64,000 nt of DNA from the NCBI GenBank assembly GCA_946800325.1, contig OX326956.1, positions 17,760,667 to 17,824,666 on the forward strand, in the 5' to 3' direction. Positions within the stretch are counted from its first letter, which is position 1; each line of letters opens with the position of its first letter. The notes under the pieces were generated by a model, which searched no databases, was not told the DNA's origin, and saw nothing but the letters and a program-made list of their open reading frames with translations. This DNA comes from Luzula sylvatica. Its lineage: Eukaryota; Streptophyta; Magnoliopsida; Poales; Juncaceae. Below, piece by piece: positions 35,061 to 51,695 of this stretch. Both the position numbers and the translations under genes were made by a program.

Positions 35061-35669
35061 TACCACAATCAACACCATTTCATACTTCACAAGTCAAGCT
35101 TCTCTCCAATCAAATCTGATCACCTTTAACATCGTGACAGAATCGTGTTATTTTTGTTCGGTTTCGGTTGAAAAAAAACAATATTGTTCGTTTTTACCGT
35201 TTTGTTCGAGAAAGGATTTGGTTAGATTATTAATTAGGTAGTAAATTTTATTTTTTATTTTTCTGTAGAAGGTAGTAAATTTATTTTAGTTATATATATT
35301 TGTATAATTTACTTTGATGAGGCTAGTATATTCATAAATCATAATTATTTAATTGTTAATATACGATTTATCTGAAAAACAAGATATTTTCATTTTTCTA
35401 TTTTTTTTTTTTATCTTTATTCATATTTTGTATTTGTATTTGTATTGTTGTGCTCTATTTTTATTTTTCTAAAATTTCCGAAAAACACTAATTTATGATT
35501 TGTTTTGAGTTATTAAAACTTATTGAAATAAATGCATTATTTTTCTTACCAAAATTTATAATATTTTAGCGTTATGAATCTTTTATCGCTTTTTAAGAGA
35601 ATTCTATTTTTTATATCTTGTAAATAAAAATATGTTATTCTATATTGGTAAATAAATCAAAGTGGTTTA

Positions 35670-37043
35670 TCAATATCCTTATTTTTGATCCAACTTTGTG
35701 AATTTTTTTATGCTACGTCATCACATTCATTTCAATCAATGGCTCATTCATTTCAATCATTAAATTATAATATATGACAAAATTTAAATCATTGTGTTGA
35801 TAGTCATAGTTTATTTGTAGTTATTAATCTTTTTTATTATTTTACACAATATTTTAATAATTCTTACAAAGTCATATCAATCTACATTAATGACGTGGAT
35901 TATTGTTATTGGTTAGATTCAAGTTATAATAAATCTATAATTATTTATCATTTAACATAAGATCAGATCAAATGTGAATGAAATGGAATATGAAAACTTT
36001 ATATATGAAATAGTAATAAATTAATATGTAATATTGTGAACATACACCATATTTTAATATTATTTTTTAGAAATTTAATTTTGAATATCCATCAAATATA
36101 CCCATTTTCAAGTTTCTCTTTGTATTGACATTATTATTTACTAAATTTTGATATTATTTGTTAAATTATTTTAACTAGTAAGTTTGATATTTATAATTTT
36201 CATTGCATTTTTAATTTATTTTGATATCCATATTAGCATTTTTTGTACATATATTTTTTCATAATTTCAATTTGCAAAGCTATTATGTAAGAAATTACAA
36301 CGCAAAAAATGATATTTATATAATAGAATTTTAAGTATCATATTTACATAATAAATTTTTATGTATTATTATTTATTACAAAAAAATAACTATAAAAATT
36401 TCATATAATACGTATACTATATTTGTGTTTTTAATCAAACAACTTTAATATTTTTTTTAAAACTAATTAAAATTAAAAAATAGTTTATTTATCTAAATAA
36501 CTTTTTAAACCTATAAAGATCAATCAAATAGTATTAGTTTTAAAAATGTAAAGTTTTAAAAAATCATATGATAGAAAATCATCCATGTTTATGTTTGCGC
36601 TAAATTGAATTAAATTTTGATATTATTTATTAGAAAAAATCCACTAGTATGTTTGTTATTATTTATATTTTTCATTGCACTTTGAATCAGTAAAAATGTT
36701 TATGATGTGTAACTACATATGTCGTTTATTATTTTTATATTTGATATCGTATAAAATATTTAGAATAAAAATTATATAATACTTGTTGTTATGTTTTTTT
36801 GTAAAATTATGTTATGCATCATATATATTACACAAGCACACTAATATAAGTATTATTATATCATAATTTTTTTTGTTATCATAATATAAAATAATTGAAA
36901 ATATATACATAATTATAGATAAATGAGTTCAAATAATTTTATTTTGATATAATATTATCAATATTATTATAATAAAGTATATTATGTATTACAATAACAA
37001 ATATAATTAGCATATTCGGTGCGTAAAGTGAATATTCTCCTAG
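35670..37043 (+). mobile_element. Non-autonomous Helitron in duplicon copy 2
   Basis: Starts A|TC at 35669/35670 and ends with CATATTCGGTGCG...GTGAATATTCTCCTAG then T. The stem ATATTC/GAATAT just before CTAG is the expected 3' hairpin. Duplicon copy 1 near 31.64 kb lacks this block: AGTGG runs almost directly into GTAAATAAAAA. The interior is AT-rich without ORFs. The 3' end matches, inverted, the element at 5486. Confidence 0.68.
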
Positions 37044-37249
37044 TTGTAAATAAAAACAGATGGGGTAACCAAAATCCAATTTATCATCTCGCTTATATTC
37101 GCGTCAATGATTTGTCACACTGTTAATGAGAATCAAATTATTCTCGTGCAACCGATCTCTTGTGCAACCAATGATTTCACTTTAGAAAAAATATACTTAT
37201 TTTATATAAATTCTTTGGCATTAATTAATAAATTGATACGTTTTTTTTT

Positions 37250-38037
37250 GAGGTAAATAGAGTAGGCTCTCAAGTCCTACTTCTATTATTTGATTGATTT
37301 AATTAAAAAAAAGTTTTTACAAAACATGCAACAATAGAAGGTATTTGCCCTAAACTAGCTAAAAACACTACTCCTAAATACCTTCTTAACAAGTTGCATG
37401 TATAAAACCTAAAGAAAAACCTAAAAAACATTAATTTAATCCCTTGAAAAATTTGATAAAAAAATTCGTTACTTAAAATCCAGGGATCATAACTTCCTAA
37501 AATCCAGGAAATCTTAATCATAATTTGATTTTCAGGTTTTCCAGGATTTCTTTTCCGAATTACTCAAAGCCAGGGAAATCAGAAAGTTGAGAATTGAAGT
37601 CTGGGATTTGCTTTCCTTATTTTCCTCAACTAAACCATGAATCCCATTCCTTCGGTGGTTTCCTTTTTCCATTAACTTCCTTTTCCTTCTCAGCACCGAA
37701 AGATTTCACCTTTCCTCAAATCGTCTTCTTCCCGACCTCACCACACTTCCTCTCATCGCCATAAGAATTCCTTTCAACCATCATCTTCCATCAACACTGA
37801 AAATCTCTCTCATCGATTGGATCCTGAAAGATCTGAACTTTTATTCAATCCATCCTCCTCCTTCATCATCTCAAAGACTTCTCTGAACCTCTTCTTCCCT
37901 CAACCATCTTCCCACTTCAATCAATTGCCGCACTGGAACTCGGTGATCGTCAAATAAAGGCTGCTCATGGACCAAAACGACTCAATTTGGGATCCAGTGG
38001 AAGGATTTGGCTTAATCTCTGGTATGTTCTTCTTTAA
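37250..38037 (-). other. 3' UTR of the LINE
   Basis: Non-coding stretch between the ORF2 stop at 38038 and the A-tail. Pyrimidine-rich on the plus strand (37.66-37.93 kb). No other feature seen. Confidence 0.6.
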
Positions 38038-42029
<3,992 letters not shown>

Positions 42030-42619
42030 TTGCTTCTAACATACTGTTAATGTTTTCATTTAAATTAGTATATATTTCAATTCATGTAGAAGATAATATT
42101 TCAATTATTTCTTCAGGAGTTGTTAAATCAGTTTTTTCCTCTAAGTTTAATATTTTAAAATTATTATTATTTTTCTTTGATTTTTGTCTTTTATTTCTCT
42201 CTTTTTGAACTTCCTTATATTTAACCAATTGTGCTTTTTGAATTGGAGAAGTGTAAATCCCTGATTGTTTATTTAATAACCTTGCACTTCTTCTTTGATC
42301 TTCTATTTGAATATTTTTTGCAATTTCTTTACAGTTTTGTTCATTTGAAATTTATTTATTTTTATTAGGAGAAATTGAAGAATTTATATTAGTTATATGT
42401 ATGTTTTCCCCCTCCTCTAAATTAATTTGATGAAAATAATCACTAATTTTTGCTTGTTTGAATTTTGATTTATCATGAGGTGATAATGCTTGTATTGATT
42501 GATCAATGGAGCTTATAATTTCTAGTGGTGGATCCATATATAAAAAGGTATTATCATTATTATAAGTTATATATAAAGTTGGATAAATTCAAGCTCCCAC
42601 ATGAGGCCACGTCATCAGG

Positions 42620-43640
42620 GACCTTTTTGTGAAAAAACAATATTTTTTTTTATATTTTGGTCCTTTTTTATTTATATTTTGGTCCTTTTTTTAAAAATAA
42701 ATTACATTTTGGTCCTTTTTAATTTACAATTTGGTCCTTCAAGTTTAAAGAATTACATTAGGGTCCAGGGGCCTCTTTGTAAAAAAAAAAATTTAATTTA
42801 CATTTTGGTCCTTTCTTAATTACATTTTGATCTTTTTTAGTTGAAAAAACTATATTTTGGTCCTTTTTATTTACATTTTGACCCTTTTAAGTTTAAAAAC
42901 TTATATTTTGGTCCTTCATATTTACATCTTGATCCTCTTTTATTTACATGTCGGGCCTTTTTCACATTTCCGAATTTATATTTTGGTCCTTTTTAGTTTT
43001 AGTTTACACTTTGGTCTTTTTTTTTTTTACATTTAGGTCCTTTTTAATTTAAATTTCGGTCCTTTTAAACATTTGAATTTATATTTTTGTCCTTTTTATT
43101 TATATTTTGGCCCTTTTTAATTTAAACATGTGAATCTTCACTACATTTTTTGATATTTATAAAGTTAAGAAAATTGCTCTTCTATGTTTGCTCCACGTCA
43201 ACCTTTACAAAAAAATTTAATTTACATTTTGGTCCTTTCTTAATTACATTTTGATCCTTTTTAGTTGAAAAAACTATTTTTTTGTCCTTTTTATTTATAT
43301 TTTGGCCCTTTTAAGTTAAAAAGCTTACATTTTGGTCCTTCATATTTACATCTTGATCCTCTTTTATTTACATGTCGGTCCTTTTTCACATTTCCGAATT
43401 TATATTTTGGTCCTTTTTATTTATATTTTGGTCCTTTTTAGTTTTAGTTTACACTTTGGTCTTCTTTTTTTAACATTTAGTTCCTTCTTAATTTAAATTT
43501 CGGTCCTTTTAAACATTTGAATTTATATTTTTGTCCTTTTTATTTATATGTTGGTCTTTTTTAGTTCTAATTTACATTTTTTGATATTTATAAAGTTAAG
43601 AAAATTGCTCTTCTATGTTTGCTCCACGTCATCCTTTACT
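42620..43640. repeat. TTTTGGTCCTTTTT repeats within a 420-bp tandem duplication
   Basis: Tens of diverged copies of about 20 bp (ACATTTTGGTCCTTTTTWATT). Superimposed is a long duplication: AATTTAATTTACATTTTGGT begins units at about 42.79 and 43.21 kb, and each ends AGAAAATTGCTCTTCTATGT then TTTGCTCCACGTCA. Confidence 0.85.
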
Positions 43641-43915
43641 TTTTCACTTTTTTATATTTGAATTTCTCACTTTAATTATGATTGATTTCTTATCATCATC
43701 ATAGATATCAACTATATACAATTAATATTATTAGTAATTAATGATATCATTAATAATTTATTTTTAGCCTTTTGGTCTTCTTACCGGTTTCAGTTAATGC
43801 GATATTTACCCTTTTTTATTTTTTTTATTTTTAGAGAAATTAAAGTCCTCACAAAAGGTCACATCATCCTTTTAATGTGGACCACTTGATCTTGATCAAA
43901 AAGATCTATAATATA

Positions 43916-44113
43916 CAGTGTTTTAAATAGCGGCGCTGTAGCGCCGCTATAGCGCGCTATAGCGGGTTTTGGGAGGCAAACGCTGCATCGCTTCGGAATA
44001 TATCACTGTAGCGTTTTGTTCCGCTGCAACGCTATAACGGACCGCTATAGCGTTGAAGCGTTCAATTGTAGCGTCCGTAGCGGCGCTATAGCGTGATGAT
44101 GATGATTATTATT

Positions 44114-44203
<90 letters not shown>

Positions 44204-44477
44204 AAATAATAATCACTATTATCATTACACAATAATAATAATTGTTATTAAATAATAGTAATAATATTAATAATAATTATTATTATAATTATTATTGTTA
44301 TTATTATTATTGGTACTAAATAATAATAACAATAATAATAATAATAATAATTAATAGTATTAGTATAAAATAATAATTATTGTTATTTAATAATAATAAT
44401 ATTAATAATAATGACAACGATACAAATAATAATAATAAAAAAATAATAATAATAGTAATAATAATAAGCATACTTAC

Positions 44478-44508
<31 letters not shown>

Positions 44509-44877
44509 GGAAAAATAAGATAATAACAACATCAACAACAACTATTAATAGCCTTATTATAATTACAATAATTACAATAATAAAAAGAAAAACAAAAGTA
44601 ATAATAATAATAATAATAATAATAATATATTTTTCTTAGAGATGAATTTTAATTTATGTTAGTTTGCGAGGTTGATATAAATATGCATTCAACATAATTT
44701 TATTTATAATATTGGACCGCTAATTTATATTTATATTTGTATTGTAGTATTATAAAAATAATAATTTCGATCAAAAATCCGCTGTGATGGTGAAGCGGCG
44801 CTATATCGCCCGCTAACGCTAAACGCTAAATTAAACGTCAAAACGCTGCATGCCGCTGCACGCTATTTAAAACATTG
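43916..44877. mobile_element. hAT-type MITE, CARTGTTTTAAAT family, copy 2
   Basis: Termini CAGTGTTTTAAATAGCG and, reverse-complemented, CAATGTTTTAAATAGCG. Exact 8-bp TSD ATAATATA at 43908-43915 and 44878-44885. Ends are dense in GCGCTATAGCG palindromes. The core is trinucleotide microsatellite (GTT then ATT runs). Same terminal family as 6372-7284. Nested in the Helitron at 42554-45733. Confidence 0.92.
44117..44203. repeat. (GTT)n microsatellite, about 29 units
   Basis: Uninterrupted GTT run inside the hAT MITE, followed by ATT/AAT runs to about 44.63 kb. Confidence 0.97.
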
Positions 44878-47428
44878 ATAATATATGATATTTTTATTTT
44901 AACATGATCTATATAAACCCACTAATTAAAAAATTACATGAATTTTGGTCCATCGTGGATCAAGTTCATTCATATTTTTTTGTATAAATTATAAACGGAA
45001 AAATTTCAAAAAAACTCCTTAAATTATTGGATATTATAAAAACTCCTAAATACATATATGTAGTAATTAAAAAAAATTATTTTCTATTAATTTAAAAAAA
45101 TCTTCATATTTTTGGAGCATATAATAATTAAAAAAATTATTGTATATTATATTTATACAATTTTAATATTTCATACATTATATATATTTGACTTTTATAT
45201 TTTTTCCCTGAAAAACTAACACAAAATAATGATAAAAAGAACACAACATAGATATTCTTTTACAATATATTATTTTACAATAGATAAAAATATAAAATCA
45301 TGAAATTATTACTAAAATAAACGGACAACGAAAAAAAAAATTGATGTTTAAATAGATATTCTTTTACGATATGTTTTCAATGTGTTTATTTATTATTGCA
45401 TATTTTATTATTATTGTTTACGAATTTGGTTAAAATTAATAATAATAAAAAATAATCATTACGTATGAAGATTAAAGAGTATCTGGCAAAAGGAGAAGTG
45501 AATATCATCTATAAGAGAAACAAAAGTTTGGTAGAGTTTTTTTTTTTTTTGAAATATACAAAAACATTGAATTTTTTTACAATATCTAAAAAAGATAGGG
45601 AGTTAAAAATACACCAAAATACGGATGTGTGAACAATCAGGCAATAAAACGTAGAATACAATAACATATTAGAAAAAATTACATCATAACAAACTCGAAG
45701 ACTCCCGCGCGATTGCGCGGGGGAAAAAGCTAGTTAATATTATTTATTTCAGTATACTTATTTAACTCATACAAATTGTTATTAAGTTTTGAATTTCCAC
45801 TTATACCCTTATGTGAAGTATATTCTATAGTAGGTATTTGTTTTCCTTTATTCTGTTGAATTAAGTTATCCTTAAACTTAGAAATTATTGCTAAACCCTT
45901 TTCTGTTATTTGAAACTTTAATGTTGAATTTTTTATATCTAAATTATTTTTTAATATTTTCATTCCATTGTGCTTAGTTAATTCTATAAATATCTCTTTA
46001 TAAATTGGAATTTTAATAATTCTCTTAAATTCAGCTGATTCAATTAAGATAATATCTTGATTATTTTTTGAATTAGAAATTTTTAGTTTATCTGAAATAT
46101 TTGTATTTATATTTTGTTGTTTAATATTTGAAGTTAAATTCTTTTCTACTTTTTTCTTAACTCTCCAGATTTGCAATAGTTTCTTCTTTTTTTGCCAAAT
46201 TTGCACTGTTTTTTTATTTTTAGAATTCTGATTTTTATTATTGTTTCCATTAATTTTAAAATTATTAAATTTTTTTATTTGTTGGTTTTTATCCTTTATG
46301 AGATCCTCTTTAGAATCATTATGTGAAGTACTAGATATATCCCTATTTTCAATAACCAAGATTTTATAAGTATTTTCTCCATCAATTATATTAATTAAAT
46401 CTGGTAATTGAGTTTTAGGTTTAACATTAATTGAAAGAGTGATCTCATGTATTATCTCAATTGGAATGTATGATCCAACACCAATCAAATATCCTATAGA
46501 ATTAATTATTTTAGCAATGTCAAAAGCATTACAATATTTTAATGGAAGATTTTTAACTGATATTGACTTTGTTGAAAAATTTTCTTTTTCTAAAATATTA
46601 AAAGTATTTGACATATAAACTGTTAATTCTTTTGTATTTGCCATATTATTTAAGTTCTTAATCTTTTCCTGTTCTATATTAATATGTTTTTTATTACTTT
46701 CAATTTCAGGATTAATCTGAATAGGATGTCTTGATTGCACTAGAGATATTTGATTCACATTAGTCATGAGAGGTTTGATATTATTTTGAATTTTCCCTAA
46801 ATTTGTATAACAATTTTTTGAATATGACCCAATTTAAAACACCTAAGACAGCTAATAGGCTCTCTACATTCATACCTAAAGTGATTTGTAGCTAAGCATC
46901 TATAACATTTTTGATATTGTTTCATTTGTGAATTATTAGAATATCTAGGTTTTTTTGAGACAAAAGTCCAGGGCTTTTCATTTTCTAAATTATTTTTTAA
47001 AATTTGTTTATAGGAAAAATTCATTTTAAAGGAAAATAAGTAAGAAGACTTAGCAGGAAATGGAGAGCTTGAACTGGAGAGCTTGCACCAAATAGTCACT
47101 GGAGAGCTTCCACTGGAGAGGATTATTTGAACTGGAGAGCTTTCACCGGAGTGGTTTCACATGACTTGGAAGTTTGTTGAGAATGAGAGGTTTTGGCAGC
47201 TTGGAGGAAGATGAATAGTGACCTCCAATTTCAATCACAGAACTGGTCTCAATTGTATTTAGGATCCCTCCATTTGAATCTCTATTTTGTTGTTTATTTT
47301 GGTCGCTTGATTGGAGGAAAACTTTTCTTGTAAATAATTTGGACTGTGGATTGTAATTGGTTGGAGAAGTTTATTCACCCTTAAAACCGCCTGAGAAGAC
47401 CCTCTCTGTTTTCATAAATTGATACGTT

Positions 47429-48095
47429 GACAATTAATGATGGGAAAATATACTTGGCTTCTCAAATTCATCCCAAACTCGTGATAAAAATGATTACACG
47501 GATTGATTAACTTTTTAATTGACTCAATTAATTGTTAAATACATATTAATTGACGTGTCAATTCAATAAAACAGCCAATTAAATCGTTAATCGGATTAAT
47601 TAATAATATTAATCAATCTACTTGACTATTATTTGCCACCTCATCATCAAGACTATTTTTTGATATTACAAGAGCTGAATATATAATCCCATTAACGATA
47701 GACAAATAAATAAGACGAACACATGTGTGTTGAGTTAAAATGTTTCTTTTTTGAGCCAAAAATTAAAATGTTTATGTACTACATTGGATTTATTTTATTT
47801 ACTTATTACTGTATATTCTCGTTTAATATATATAAAGGCGTTAAATCGAATTCATTTATTCATTTGTTATTTACTAATTAAACATTATATTTATCACTAA
47901 TAAGTAACAAAATATCGTTTCATCAATATGTTGAAGTGATTGTGATTTTCTTTCGTATATTGTGAGAGATTGTGAATATGATTTTTATTGGCATAAGACA
48001 TATAAGTCTTCTCCATTTGTTATATTTTTTTCCTTTTATACGTATATTCATTCATTTCTCATCACATTATCAATCAGAATTCAAACCAGCAATCC
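47429..48095. other. Intergenic part of duplicon copy 2
   Basis: AT-rich spacer between LINE and second defensin gene. GCTGAATATATAA near 47.68 kb matches 31.96 kb of copy 1. No other gene seen. Confidence 0.5.
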
Positions 48096-48305
48096 TTGAA
48101 GTGACGAAATACTATCACTCTTTTATAATAAACCAACACAGAATGGACCAAACTAAAAAAACTGCAAGATACACTAGCAAACCTTAAATTATTTATTCAT
48201 GCACATACATGACATACAATTTTAAGCACTTCTCAAAAAGAACAAGTAGGGCATAAAAGCATACGACTCTTGAGGTGATAATATAACAAACTCGGGATCC
48301 CTTTG

Positions 48306-48678
48306 TTAGGGGGTGATCATATCGGCAGCGCAATGCGTGGTGCAGAAGCATCGACGGCGAAACCCGCGGCACTTTCCACCGTGGAAGCCTTCAGTTTTGC
48401 AGACATTAGCGCAATTGCTTCGACGGACGCATGTGCCCCTGAATTTGTGGCTCTGCGACTCGCATGTTCTCGCCTCCACAATAGCCGGCCCCATCTCTTT
48501 TTGTAGTGTCAAAACATAAATTAAAAAATGTGTTATATGTTTGCAAATATATTAATAGGTAATTAGTGCAATAATGTTATGGGTTTTCGCAAAAGAAAGG
48601 CATTGGGGACGAACCTGAGGAAATAGCAAGAATCAGTAGAAGGAAGATGGAAGCGAAGAGCTTTTGAGTTTTCTCCAT
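48306..48678 (-). CDS. Plant defensin (gamma-thionin), copy 2
   Basis: Paralogue of the gene at 32762-33119, with identical exon lengths (exon 1 48678-48615, exon 2 48496-48306) and an 84-residue precursor. Signal peptide [20 protein letters not shown]. The mature domain keeps all eight cysteines and spacing. It differs from copy 1 at about 8 of 47 positions, several toward more basic residues (RRSN for SASN, GGK for GGN), as if under diversification. Tail AADMITP. Both splice sites and the ORF are intact. Homology with copy 1 extends through 3' UTR, intron and promoter, so the two arose by segmental duplication. Confidence 0.92.
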
Positions 48679-48799
48679 TGTTAAACTTGGAGAGAAATGT
48701 CAGAGATGAGAAGGCAGCTTGGAGTGCACTGTGGTTTTATACTAGAATTCCAAAAGCTTTACTCACGTAGCTGTAAAATAAAATGGAAAGAGAAAGCAT

Positions 48800-50005
48800 G
48801 ATATCAAAGTCTAATGTCGTTTTTTTAAAGAGATTGGCGAATCGCTGAAATCAAAGGTATAGATTTCAGAGAGAGTAAAAGTCCATACTACACATGTAAA
48901 ACTCATGTATAGTTAATTAGTATTTTAATTTTAATTAGCAAGTTCAAGTATTTTATAAATACATATATGCAAGTTTAAATTATCTCGTCAGTTTCAAAAA
49001 TCAAGTTGAAAGATTGAGGAGGTTTAATTATTTTTTTAGTTTTAAAATTATTAATTACTAAGGTTTTTTTTTTTATAATAAATGAAAAAATTTCATATGT
49101 CCTCCATTCATTAATATCAGTTTACACAAATTTGTTAATCATTGATTGGTGTGTATCAATTAACAGTCGAGTGTATATCAATAAACATGCTATATTTTTC
49201 GTAATATTTATTGTTCAAATGTTTGGCACATATTGTGCTGCCAAGCCTTAGCGGCTGCTTTCACTAAGATGTCTTGTACCATGTGCTTCCATTCTCCCTA
49301 CTTTTTCATCGTGACCGTCACAATTCACAATTAATTCATTATTTATCTCTTTCAATTAATAATTAATTCATATGTATCAAATTTTGAACATTCTTAACTA
49401 ATATTTAATTGGTAGGGACGTTAATTACATATTAAATTTTTAATAACTATGAATTAATTATTAATTAACTTTATTAATTGTGGTGTTAATTAGTGTGGAG
49501 AAATGTAAAAGAAAGGGAGGGATGTCCTTTGTTCTGTTCTGTGTCATATACTAAGATAATTATATTATTATTAATTGGTATGCTAATTAAGGAACTCACA
49601 GTTAGGGGATTTAAAAAAAAGATCTTCAACTCTATATAACCTTGGAAAATCTTAAAAATATCATATTACCTAAAATCATTTATATACTTATATATTACTG
49701 CCGACTTCTTTCTTTTTTTTTGTTAAAGCATGCTTAATATTGTCGGCAAAAACTCCTTACGAAAAAAAAGTAATCAAAAGAAAATAAAAAGTAATCAAAA
49801 GTAGCAAAAGTAGCATTATTGCTATTTGCTAGACCATTCCTCGTTGTTGCACCACTTTTTCATTATTATCTACCCTTTAGTTTCTTTTTTTCCTTTTATC
49901 TTTCTCTCTTTAGTGAAAACTTTAAACTAATATATACAAACTTTTAAGCAAGCATCACTGTATATATCATATATATTTGAATGGTTTATGCATCCCAAAT
50001 TTGTT
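48800..50005. other. Upstream region of defensin copy 2
   Basis: Homologous in patches to 33.2-34.2 kb up to about 49.96 kb. The blocks at 48.83-49.3 kb do not match copy 1. No gene seen. Confidence 0.5.
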
Positions 50006-50011
50006 CTCTTG

Positions 50012-50510
50012 GTACCTGTTCGGTAGCCATGGAATAAGAGATTAGGATGAATTAACTCATTTACTTCCACCGAACATGTATGGAATAAGTTGGATTAAGA
50101 GGTGGAAAAAGAAAATAACTCTCTTCCATGGGGGGCATGAAATTGCACTCTTCCAAGGAATAGAATAAAATTTCGGACAAAAATGCCCTCTTTTCTTCCA
50201 TCCTAGGTATACGTATGAAGTTAGAAAGGAGGGAAATATTTTCTAGAGTATGAAATAATTTGTTATTTTTATATAACGTACTTGTACTTAAATATTTGTT
50301 CTTCATTCTTAAATTGTATTTCTTTTTAAATTGAATAATCGTATAATGATAAATTATAAAACAAGGGTATTTTGGTCATTGGTATTAATTTGTACATTTT
50401 AATCCATTTCTTGTTCTAACTAAAACGCCGAACACTCATGGAATAAGATAGAATTGTTGACTAGTCTCTATTTCATTATTCCTTTATTCCATGTGTTGCC
50501 GAACGAGCCC
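50012..50510. mobile_element. Tourist-like MITE (PIF/Harbinger)
   Basis: Termini GTACCTGTTCGGTAGCCATG and, reverse-complemented, GGGCTCGTTCGGCAACACAT, both continuing into GGAATAA. TTG lies immediately outside both ends (50009-50011, 50511-50513), a 3-bp TSD. The 499-bp interior is non-coding. Confidence 0.75.
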
Positions 50511-50519
50511 TTGAAGTAC

Positions 50520-51690
50520 TATAATCTTTCTCGTCTCGTCGAAGAAGGTAGATCCAGGCGACGCGCTAGCACACCAGATGCGAAGGGCTAGCACCCCACG
50601 CTAACCAGAAGACCTAGCTGCGGGATCAGCTAGCACACTCTCCTTCTCCGTGACTTAGCCGCGAGACCTAGATGCGAAGGGGATTTTTGCTGGACACTCT
50701 CCTTATCCTTCGACCTAGCCGCGAGACCAGAAGACTCATGGAGCCGAAACCCTAGCCACGAGAAGGCCAACACCCCAACGCAGCTGTCAATGGAGGTTCG
50801 ATTGAGCCGATGAGGCGCACACACCAGAAAATCGATTTGATTTCAGCAAACCATAAATTTCTTCAAGGTAAATTGATTTGATTTCAGGGTTTGACTGCAT
50901 TAATTGAGTTATTTTAAGTACCAGTACCGATTAATTGAAGATGAGGAATTTCGTTTTGTTACTGCAGGTTCGATTGATGACGACGAATCGCTCTCGGTTA
51001 ATTGCAGACGACGAATCGCTGATGTTGTTAATGGACTGGTACGACTTCTGAATTAACGGTCAATTCGCGATGAATTAATGGAGCATCAATTAACTGGTAC
51101 GACGAATTAACTAGTACGGTTAATGGAGTCGGTGGTGGATTGACTGGAATGGGTACGAGGTGAACGGTTAATGGAGTCGTGTCGAAGAAGGTGGCTCCGA
51201 AAGCTTCTGTCGTCCTCTCTGGTTTCTATGCTAGGATTCGCTGCTAGGTCGAAGAAGGTTCTCTGCTAGGTCTATGCTAGGCTTCACTCCCGTCGTGATG
51301 TCGAAGAAGGTTCTTCCTCCAAATTGTTGTTGTGTCGAAGAAGGTTCTCTTCTAGGTCTCGATTTTTAATAATTTATTCTTAATTGTTTGGTGAATTAAC
51401 TATTAATTTGGACTAATTCTTGCTTATTTTTGCTTTTTGAGGTTTGCATCGGTACCAGCTTTGCATCGGTACCAGGACTGATTAATAATGACCAAGAAAA
51501 ATGGACGAGTACTGCTCTGTTATTCATTAATTCAAGTTTCGATTAATATCCACTCGACTTTGATTTTCAGGTTTAATTTTCAGGTTTGTTTCAGGTTAAT
51601 TCAAGCTTCGATTAATATCCACTGGACTGGTACCAGATCTGTTCTTGGTTAATGGAGTAAGGGCGTGATGATGACGTGGCGGTGGATGAT
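50520..51690. repeat. Region with dispersed GTCGAAGAAGGT repeats
   Basis: GTCGAAGAAGGT recurs at about 50538, 51181, 51250, 51300 and 51334, with CTGCTAGGTCTATGCTAGG-like phrases between. Also CGATTAATATCCACTSGACT occurs twice (51.54 and 51.61 kb) and TTTGCATCGGTACCAG twice near 51.45 kb. No convincing gene; ORFs are short and low-quality. Confidence 0.55.
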
Positions 51691-51695
51691 AATTT

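Larger units (their letters stand above)
42554..45733 (+). mobile_element. Helitron inserted in LINE ORF1
   Basis: 5' end TCATTATTATAAG directly after host A (42553). The 3' end has the hairpin CCCGCGC-GATT-GCGCGGG (45704-45721), an 8-base spacer and CTAG (45730-45733), followed by host T. These are all the structural marks of a Helitron (5' TC, 3' hairpin plus CTRR, A|T target). Removing exactly these 3180 bp leaves LINE ORF1 open across the joint, independent support for both ends. No Rep/helicase gene, so non-autonomous. It carries a 420-bp duplicated block of TTTTGGTCC repeats and a nested hAT MITE. Confidence 0.92.
42352..47024 (-). pseudogene. LINE ORF1 (gag-like, zinc knuckle), interrupted by a Helitron
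   Basis: The nucleic-acid-binding protein of plant L1-like LINEs. From the Met at 47024 it contains zinc-knuckle sequence (CYRCLATNHFRYEC, CLRCFKLGH). A frameshift near 46.78 kb leads to a long Lys/Asn-rich frame to 45734. There the Helitron 42554-45733 inserts and supplies a premature TAG (minus strand). With the Helitron removed, the reading frame runs straight on into MDPPLEIISSIDQ (from 42537) and stops at 42352. The Lys/Asn bias reflects the AT-rich element. Confidence 0.8.

Noticed and set aside
34284..35241. Phe/Ser/Arg-rich ORFs of 80-150 residues
   Set aside because: Repeat translation of TTCGG-type motifs of a hAT-like element.
42620..43640. Regular TTTTGGTCC spacing considered as a CRISPR-like array or satellite centromere
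   Set aside because: Units are short, diverged and without unique spacers; confined to one Helitron.
45704..45721. GC hairpin considered as a transcription terminator or CRISPR-like repeat
   Set aside because: Followed by CTAG|T in a plant nuclear context and matched by a 5' A|TC, so it is the Helitron 3' hairpin.
48303..48519. Plus-strand ORFs over defensin copy 2
   Set aside because: Antisense of defensin exon 2; same artefact as at 32769-32993 over copy 1.
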